A stretch of 12,514 nucleotides of DNA, from positions 1 through 12,514 of the forward strand of contig JBEIVB010000076.1 in assembly GCA_040374085.1 (NCBI GenBank). Direction: 5' to 3'. The stretch is from JBEIVB01 sp040374085 (GTDB taxonomy: Bacteria > Bacteroidota > Bacteroidia > UBA4408). Of the stretch, positions 7,575 to 12,514 are shown in pieces. The translations under genes were made by a program, and so were the position numbers. The notes under the pieces were generated by a model. The model had not been told where the DNA came from. It ran no database searches and saw only the letters and a list, made by a program, of their open reading frames with translations. Within the stretch, counting starts at the first letter, position 1; every line of letters starts with the position of its first letter.

Positions 7575-8153
7575 TCAACTGCCTACAACAACTTTTGCAT
7601 ATCGTATTACTTTCCCATTCAGCGCATATCCCTTCTCAACCTCATCGATTACCTTCCCCTTCATCTCCTCTACCTGAGCCGGAACTTGGGTTATTGCCTC
7701 ATGCAACTCAGGGTCGAAGACTTGGTGCATACTCGACATCTCCTCCAACCCTTTCTGAACCAGGATGGAACGGAACTTTTGAAAAATCAAGTTCACCCCT
7801 TCTTTCAGCGCCGCTGTATCCTGCAGGGTTTCCATGGAGCGAAGACCACGCTCAAAATCATCCAACACAGGCAGAACGGCCTTCATGAAATCCTCGCCGG
7901 CGAACTTGGTTGCATCCAGTTTTTCGCGGGCGGTGCGTCTACGGTAATTGTCAAACTCGCTGTACAAGCGGGTAAACTTGTCCTCCCACTCCGTCACCTT
8001 GGCAGAAAGTGCCTGTACATCCTTACCCGAGTCCTCATTGGCCAATGCATCCATGACCTTGTCTGCTTCGGCTTCTGCAACGTCTTTTACCCGTTCGTTG
8101 GGCAGTGGCTGGGGTGTTTCTTCGCTGTGTTGTTCAGATTGGGTGTGATCCAT
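7575..8153 (-). CDS. grpE: Nucleotide exchange factor GrpE
   Basis: A 192-residue GrpE, a normal length. A disordered, acidic and polar N-terminus (about 1-45) leads into the long dimerising helix (about 46-105, including EFDNYRRRT at 66-74), then the four-helix region with FDPELHEAI at 146-154. The C-terminal beta-wing carries the family signature VIDEVEKGYALNGKVIRYAK (168-187). GrpE releases ADP from DnaK and so resets the DnaK-DnaJ cycle in the cytosol. It is the first gene of the operon grpE-dnaJ-lipoprotein. It is transcribed divergently from the dehydrogenase gene across a 149-bp gap that holds an inverted repeat in the grpE leader. Confidence 0.98.
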   Translation of the reverse strand: MDHTQSEQHSEETPQPLPNERVKDVAEAEADKVMDALANEDSGKDVQALSAKVTEWEDKFTRLYSEFDNYRRRTAREKLDATKFAGEDFMKAVLPVLDDFERGLRSMETLQDTAALKEGVNLIFQKFRSILVQKGLEEMSSMHQVFDPELHEAITQVPAQVEEMKGKVIDEVEKGYALNGKVIRYAKVVVGS

Positions 8154-8184
8154 GGGTCAAAAACTTTTTAGGATTTTAAGCAAG

Positions 8185-8198
8185 TTGCCGATTGGCAA
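8185..8198. repeat. Short perfect inverted repeat in the grpE leader
   Basis: TTGCC-GATT-GGCAA is a perfect inverted repeat with 5-bp arms and a 4-base loop, 32 to 45 bases upstream of the grpE start codon. On the minus strand its first arm overlaps the TTTG of a possible -7 element (CATATTTG). It could therefore be an operator or a small hairpin at the mRNA 5' end. A repeat this short can also occur by chance. Confidence 0.4.
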
Positions 8199-8283
8199 AT
8201 ATGCTGCCACACAAATAAATTCCGACAGATTGTCACCCATTTTCTGAGCATCAGAATGGGGCGGGGAACGAAGCAGAAAGCCT

Positions 8284-8290
8284 TACCTTG
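8284..8290 (+). promoter_or_regulatory. Weak candidate -7 element for the SDR gene
   Basis: TACCTTG lies 12 bp ahead of the start codon at 8303, a common place for Bacteroidota promoters with very short leaders. It lacks one T of TAnnTTTG, and no TTG is seen about 20 bp upstream. Weak evidence. Confidence 0.3.
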
Positions 8291-8302
8291 TGGGCCTAAA
8301 GC

Positions 8303-9310
8303 ATGCATTCGATTCTGCTCTCCGGTGCCTCAGGCCTTGCCGGCTCCCACATCCTGCGGCACTTACTCCTCAGCGGCCGCAACGTTTGGGCGTTGGGAGT
8401 TTCCCCTGCACAAATTCAGGCAATGCAAACCCATTGGCAAAAGCATTTCCCGGATGAGAGGCTCTTATTAAACCGGGTAAACTGGCTTCCGGACCGACTC
8501 GAAGACCTTTCTTCCATGACTTGTCCCGATGCATCCATCCAAACCTTTGTGCATGCTGCCGGTCTTGTTTCGTTTGAGCCATCCAATAGGCTGCGCCTTT
8601 ATGCTGTTAACGCACAAGGAACAGCCCATGCAGTAAATGCAGCATTGAGTTGGGGCTTAAAACGATTTGTGCACATCGGTTCCATCGCCACGCTAAAACC
8701 GCCCGGAGTGCAAGCCGGTCCCACTCCACCCTTCCCAAAAACAGGAAGTCCATACGCACAATCAAAGTACTTAGCCGACCTCGAGATTCAACGTGGGGCT
8801 GTAGAAGGGTTGGAAACCCTGATTCTCCACCCATCCATCCTATTGGGCATACACGATTGGAAAAAAGGCAGCAACCAAATGATCCACAGAGCAGCCGAAG
8901 GACTTCGGTTTTACACCGATGGGAGCAACGGTTTTGTGGGTGCAGACGATCTGGCTCGCATGGTTGTGCAGGCTGAAGAGAAACAGCTTACCGGGGCTTT
9001 TGTGGTTTCTTCTGAATCGTGGAAATACCGCCGCCTTTTTGACGTTCTACTCGGTCATTTTGAGCATCCGCCCGCTCCTTTTCATGCCGGTCCGTTCTTG
9101 AGTGGCCTGTATTGGCGCACGGAATGGTTGCTCTCCAAAATCAAGGGACGAAGATCATTGGTGACCCGCTTCTCAGCTAAAAGCGCTCAAACAGAACGCA
9201 GTTGGGACGGAAGTCCTGTCTTGGAGGCCATGCCCGGCTTCGCCTATGAACCCTTACCATCCTTGCTTAAGCGCCTTGCAAAAGCCTATATCCTGGACCA
9301 AACCCGTTAA
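8303..9310 (+). CDS. NAD(P)-dependent epimerase/dehydratase-like extended SDR
   Basis: The 335-residue protein opens with a Rossmann nucleotide-binding motif, GASGLAG at 8-14, in the GxxGxxG form of extended short-chain dehydrogenases. HAAGLVSF (84-91) fits the strand-4 motif. The catalytic set is visible as Ser127 (IGSIA), Tyr151 and Lys155 (YAQSK). The C-terminal half is variable, as usual for the substrate lobe. Relatives include nucleotide-sugar epimerases, dihydroflavonol reductase-like and 3-beta-hydroxysteroid dehydrogenase-like enzymes; the actual substrate cannot be read from the sequence. It should be cytosolic. It is transcribed alone or with the DUF4175 gene 63 bp downstream, but that gene has its own -7 element, so separate transcription is more likely. 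Confidence 0.92.
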   Translation: MHSILLSGASGLAGSHILRHLLLSGRNVWALGVSPAQIQAMQTHWQKHFPDERLLLNRVNWLPDRLEDLSSMTCPDASIQTFVHAAGLVSFEPSNRLRLYAVNAQGTAHAVNAALSWGLKRFVHIGSIATLKPPGVQAGPTPPFPKTGSPYAQSKYLADLEIQRGAVEGLETLILHPSILLGIHDWKKGSNQMIHRAAEGLRFYTDGSNGFVGADDLARMVVQAEEKQLTGAFVVSSESWKYRRLFDVLLGHFEHPPAPFHAGPFLSGLYWRTEWLLSKIKGRRSLVTRFSAKSAQTERSWDGSPVLEAMPGFAYEPLPSLLKRLAKAYILDQTR

Positions 9311-9356
9311 AGAACGTTGAAAAATCAGAAAATCCGTGGAGTTTGCACCAGCAGGG

Positions 9357-9364
9357 TATTTTTG
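9357..9364 (+). promoter_or_regulatory. Bacteroidota-type -7 promoter element
   Basis: TATTTTTG is a perfect match to TAnnTTTG and ends 9 bp before the start codon at 9374, implying a very short leader. The nearest upstream TTG (9343-9345) is only 11 bp away, closer than the usual 17-23 bp, so the -33 box is not convincing. Confidence 0.5.
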
Positions 9365-9373
9365 TAAGCGAAA

Positions 9374-12300
9374 ATGAGCTCAACTGCAAATCCCGTACTT
9401 AGGCAGAAACTGGATGCCTTCATCCGGAAATATTATCAGAACAAACTGATAAGAGGCGGGATTTATGCATCCGGGTTATTGCTCATGCTGCTGTTGGTTC
9501 TACTCCTAGGTGAGTGGTTTGGGCAATTTGGTGTGGGCCTTCGCACGGTACTCTTCTACTCCTGGTGGGTGGCTTTTATGAGTGTTACCGCAGTATACAT
9601 CCTTATGCCCCTTTCCAAGCTTTTGCGCATTGGATCCGTTATAACCGATGAGGCTGCAGCTCAAATCATTGGAAAACATTTTCCGGAAGTGGCCGATAAG
9701 TTGCTCAACACCCTTCAATTGCAAGCCAAGGCGGTTGAAGAAGTAGGCGGCAGCCAGGCACTTCTTTTGGCCAGCATCGAGCAACGCACCCAAAGCTTAT
9801 CGCCCATCCCATTTGTTCAAGCGGTAAACCTCACCGAAAACAAACGATATGCATGGCTTGCCTTGGTGCCACTTGCCTTACTGGTAGGGATTTGGACTTC
9901 CTTCCCTTCCGCACTGGGCGATGCCGCGCACAAGCTGGTACAACACCGGCAGTACTTTGAAAAACCCATGCCCTACTCCATTCGCATCCTAAATTCACGC
10001 TTGCAGGGAGTGCAGGGAACCGACGCCACCATCTCAGTAGAGGTAAACGGAGCCACCTTGCCCGAAGCTCTTTTCCTCCAGCTGCGCGAGGACGAAATCA
10101 AAATGGACAAGGCCAATAAGCAACATTTCAATTATACCGTTCACAACCTCCAAGAAAGTTTCACCTTCACGTTCATGGCAGACGGGCACAGAACCAAGCC
10201 CTATACGTTTAAGGTCATCCCAAACCCATCTTTGGTTTCTTTTGAGGTTGCATTAGAGCCTCCGCCATACACACAAAAGCCCAAAGAAAACTTGGCAAAC
10301 GTAGGAGACGTTACAGTACCTGCCGGTTCGCGAATCACCTGGAAGCTAAAGGCAACCCATGCCGATCTCCTCCTACTCGATGATGGAAAAAACACCCAGA
10401 CCATAAACAAAATTGGCGAAAGCACCTTCCAGCTCAGCCAACGCTATTTGGAACCACAGGCCTTTTCCATTCGCCCAGCAAATCAATGGATTCGCGCCGC
10501 AGAAGCCCTGCCTTTCCATGTAAACATCATACCCGACCAATTTCCAACGGTACAAGTTGAAGAAAGAATGGACAGTCTTTCGCCCTTGATGCGGTTCTTT
10601 CGTGTGGAGATCAAAGACGATTACGGATTCTCGAAATTGGAATTGGTTTACCAGAAGGAAAAGGGAAATGATAAAAACCAACCGTTGCAACGTAAGAAAC
10701 TGGCCATTAACACCCGTGGCGAGGTTCAGCAATTGGTGTTACCTTGGAATTTGGGAGAATTGAACCTCGAACCGGGCGACAACCTAACGTATTACTTTGA
10801 AGTATGGGATAACGATGGCGTTCATGGACCCAAATGCAGCCGCAGTCCAGCCGAACGTTTCCATGCCAATACGCTCGAAGAACTTGCGGAGAAAGCCGAG
10901 CGAAGTGCCGATAAAACACGTTCCGATTTGCAGGAAACGTTGAAATCCTCTCGTGAAATTCAAAAAGAAATTCAGGAATTGAACAAGAAACTCTTGGATA
11001 AAAAACTTTTATCTTATGAGGAGATAAAGCGTTTGAATGCTCTGATGAACAAGCAGCAGCAAATCGAACAAAAACTTAAGCAAATCCAAAACGAACAGCA
11101 AAAACAACAAGCCGAACAACAACAGTTTCCTCCCAAAGAGAACACTCTCCTCGAAAAACAAAAGCAACTGGAAGACCTCTTCAACCAAGTAGTACCAGAG
11201 GATTTGAAAGAAAAAATGAAAGAGCTCCAGGAGCTTCTCAAGAACATGGACAAGGATAAGGTCCAAGAGAAGCTGGAAGATATGAAATGGGATGCGCGCG
11301 ACATGGAGAAGGAACTCGAGCGTAGCCTGCAAGTGTTTAAACAACTTGAGTTTGAACAAAAACTTAAGGCAACCACCGATAAGATAGACGATATGGCCAA
11401 GCGTCAAGAGGATTTAGCCAAACAAACCGAGGAGAAGCAAGGCAGCAGCGAAGACCTTAAAAAAGCGCAAGAGGATTTGAACAAGGAAGCGGAGAAACTG
11501 AAGGAAGACCTGAAGAAACTCGATGAGAAAGCCAAGGAGGCAGGTTTAGAAGACCTCGATCAGTTGGGTGAAAAGATGGAGGAAAAGCGCCAGGATTTGT
11601 CCAAGGACATGGAGAACAGCTCCGAACAACTCCAGCAAAAGAAAAACAAGAAAGCGGCGGAGAACCAAAAAACCGCTGCCCAAAAAATGAAACAGATGTC
11701 AGCTCAACTCAATGCAATGGCCTCTGAATCAGAGGAGGAGCAGCAGGAGGAGGACATGAATGCATTGAGGGAAATTTTGGAGAATCTCATTCGCCTTTCC
11801 TTTGGTCAAGAGGATTTGATGAAGCGTTTGGGCCAGGTAGACCGCCAAAACCCCCTCTACGTCAAAATAACACAAGAGCAAAAAAAGCTGAAAGATGATG
11901 CCGGGATGATTGAAGACTCCCTGTATGCACTGAGCAAGCGTCAGGCTCAGATTGCTCCATTGGTGAATCGGGAAATTGCCGAGATCAACAAAAACATGGA
12001 GAAAGCGATCTCGAAAATGGCGGAGCGTCAGGTGCCGGAGGCCATGGGACGTCAGCAATATGTTATGACGGCCACCAACAATCTGGCGCTGATGCTGAGC
12101 GAAAGCTTGGAGCAAATGCAGCAACAGATGCAAATGAAATCGAGTGGCTCTGGGAAAGGCAAATGCAAGAAGCCCGGAGGAAGTGGCAGCGGTAAAGGCT
12201 CAAAGCCATCTGCAGCGCAAATGAAGAAGATGCAGGAGCAAATCAACCAACAGATTGAGAAGCTAAAATCGCAATTGGAAAAAGAAAAAGCGCAGCAATC

Positions 12301-12514
12301 AGGCGGTAAAAAAGATGGGAGCAAACCGGGTGAAAAGGGACAGAAAGGCAGTGGTGGTCAGATGGGCGGCAATGGAACCAGCGAGCAACTGGCTAAGTTG
12401 GCGGCTCAGCAGGAGGCCCTCAGAAGAGCCGTACAACAACAATCCGAGCTATTAAACAAAGACGGAAAACAGGGCAACGGCGCCCTTCAGAAGCTGGCTG
12501 AAAAAATGGAGCAA
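9374..12514 (+). CDS. DUF4175-family membrane coiled-coil protein (3' truncated by window edge)
   Basis: An uninterrupted frame of 1047 codons runs from the ATG at 9374 to the window end; the stop is outside. The N-terminal region has three hydrophobic segments (about 29-49, 58-80 and 158-176), with a helical stretch between the second and third. An extracytoplasmic, beta-rich region (about 195-490) includes EPPPYTQKP and a DDYGFSKLELVY stretch typical of DUF4175. From about 500 to 925 it is a very long Lys/Glu/Gln-rich coiled coil, then a Gly/Ser/Lys-rich linker (about 922-946) and more Gln/Lys-rich helix. DUF4175 proteins of Bacteroidota are, as I recall, about 1100 residues, so little is probably missing. 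The function is unknown; an envelope role is inferred from the layout. Start chosen because a -7 element lies just upstream and MSSTANPVLRQKL begins the domain. Confidence 0.88.
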   Translation, partial: MSSTANPVLRQKLDAFIRKYYQNKLIRGGIYASGLLLMLLLVLLLGEWFGQFGVGLRTVLFYSWWVAFMSVTAVYILMPLSKLLRIGSVITDEAAAQIIGKHFPEVADKLLNTLQLQAKAVEEVGGSQALLLASIEQRTQSLSPIPFVQAVNLTENKRYAWLALVPLALLVGIWTSFPSALGDAAHKLVQHRQYFEKPMPYSIRILNSRLQGVQGTDATISVEVNGATLPEALFLQLREDEIKMDKANKQHFNYTVHNLQESFTFTFMADGHRTKPYTFKVIPNPSLVSFEVALEPPPYTQKPKENLANVGDVTVPAGSRITWKLKATHADLLLLDDGKNTQTINKIGESTFQLSQRYLEPQAFSIRPANQWIRAAEALPFHVNIIPDQFPTVQVEERMDSLSPLMRFFRVEIKDDYGFSKLELVYQKEKGNDKNQPLQRKKLAINTRGEVQQLVLPWNLGELNLEPGDNLTYYFEVWDNDGVHGPKCSRSPAERFHANTLEELAEKAERSADKTRSDLQETLKSSREIQKEIQELNKKLLDKKLLSYEEIKRLNALMNKQQQIEQKLKQIQNEQQKQQAEQQQFPPKENTLLEKQKQLEDLFNQVVPEDLKEKMKELQELLKNMDKDKVQEKLEDMKWDARDMEKELERSLQVFKQLEFEQKLKATTDKIDDMAKRQEDLAKQTEEKQGSSEDLKKAQEDLNKEAEKLKEDLKKLDEKAKEAGLEDLDQLGEKMEEKRQDLSKDMENSSEQLQQKKNKKAAENQKTAAQKMKQMSAQLNAMASESEEEQQEEDMNALREILENLIRLSFGQEDLMKRLGQVDRQNPLYVKITQEQKKLKDDAGMIEDSLYALSKRQAQIAPLVNREIAEINKNMEKAISKMAERQVPEAMGRQQYVMTATNNLALMLSESLEQMQQQMQMKSSGSGKGKCKKPGGSGSGKGSKPSAAQMKKMQEQINQQIEKLKSQLEKEKAQQSGGKKDGSKPGEKGQKGSGGQMGGNGTSEQLAKLAAQQEALRRAVQQQSELLNKDGKQGNGALQKLAEKMEQ

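Larger units (their letters stand above)
8154..8302. promoter_or_regulatory. Divergent intergenic region between grpE and the SDR gene
   Basis: This 149-bp gap must hold the promoters for both divergent genes. On the minus strand, CATATTTG and TTTATTTG each differ from the Bacteroidota -7 consensus TAnnTTTG at one position. Neither has a clear TTG box at the expected 17-23 bp spacing. On the plus strand, TACCTTG at 8284-8290 is a one-base-short relative of the same element, 12 bp before the ATG. A CIRCE element (TTAGCACTC/GAGTGCTAA) was looked for and is not present. Confidence 0.5.

Noticed and set aside
7554..8171. 205-codon plus-strand open frame, and a 179-codon one at 7349-7888
   Set aside because: Both lie antisense to well-identified grpE and dnaJ and show no recognisable domain.
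8154..8302. HrcA/CIRCE control of grpE
   Set aside because: The characteristic TTAGCACTC-N9-GAGTGCTAA is not present; the inverted repeat there is different.
11009..11407. Two overlapping minus-strand open frames, one Leu/Phe-rich and one Ser/Cys-rich
   Set aside because: They are the antisense of Lys/Glu/Gln-rich coiled-coil codons of the DUF4175 gene; composition explains the lack of stops. The frames at 11729-12133 and 12052-12324 are rejected for the same reason.

Overview
The window reads as chromosomal DNA of a member of the Bacteroidota, probably near the Flavobacteriia/Cryomorphaceae-like lineages. The reasons are: a DUF4175-type membrane coiled-coil protein, which is largely a Bacteroidota family; a perfect TAnnTTTG -7 promoter element just ahead of it; little use of Shine-Dalgarno sites; and outer-membrane barrel and lipoprotein genes typical of Gram-negative bacteria. 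No RNA gene, mobile element, CRISPR array or long repeat was found.

Region 1 (1-5985, + strand) looks like one operon that starts upstream of the window. It holds five tightly packed genes: the C-terminal part of an ATP-grasp ligase; a fold-type III PLP-dependent decarboxylase related to DAP/ornithine/arginine decarboxylases; a 731-residue fusion of a urea-transporter-like membrane domain, an M23 metallopeptidase domain and an unassigned C-terminal region; an exported protein with a helical, TPR-like front and a predicted outer-membrane beta-barrel; and an exported TPR protein. Spacings are 7 bp, 30 bp, a 28-bp overlap and a 4-bp ATGA overlap. Together they suggest that an amino-acid-derived compound is made in the cytosol (ligase plus decarboxylase) and then handled at the envelope (channel/peptidase fusion, barrel, TPR). 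This pathway is inferred from gene order and domains; neither substrate nor product can be read from the sequence.

Region 2 (6019-8153, - strand) is a chaperone operon: grpE, dnaJ, and a small lipoprotein gene 10 bp after dnaJ. It converges on region 1 with only 33 bp between the stop codons. A short perfect inverted repeat lies in the grpE leader.

Region 3 (8303-12514, + strand) holds an extended short-chain dehydrogenase/NAD-dependent epimerase-like gene, transcribed divergently from grpE. A DUF4175-family gene follows, running open from its start at 9374 to the window edge (1047 codons, no stop).

No gene-free stretch exceeds 300 bp. The largest is the 149-bp divergent region at 8154-8302.
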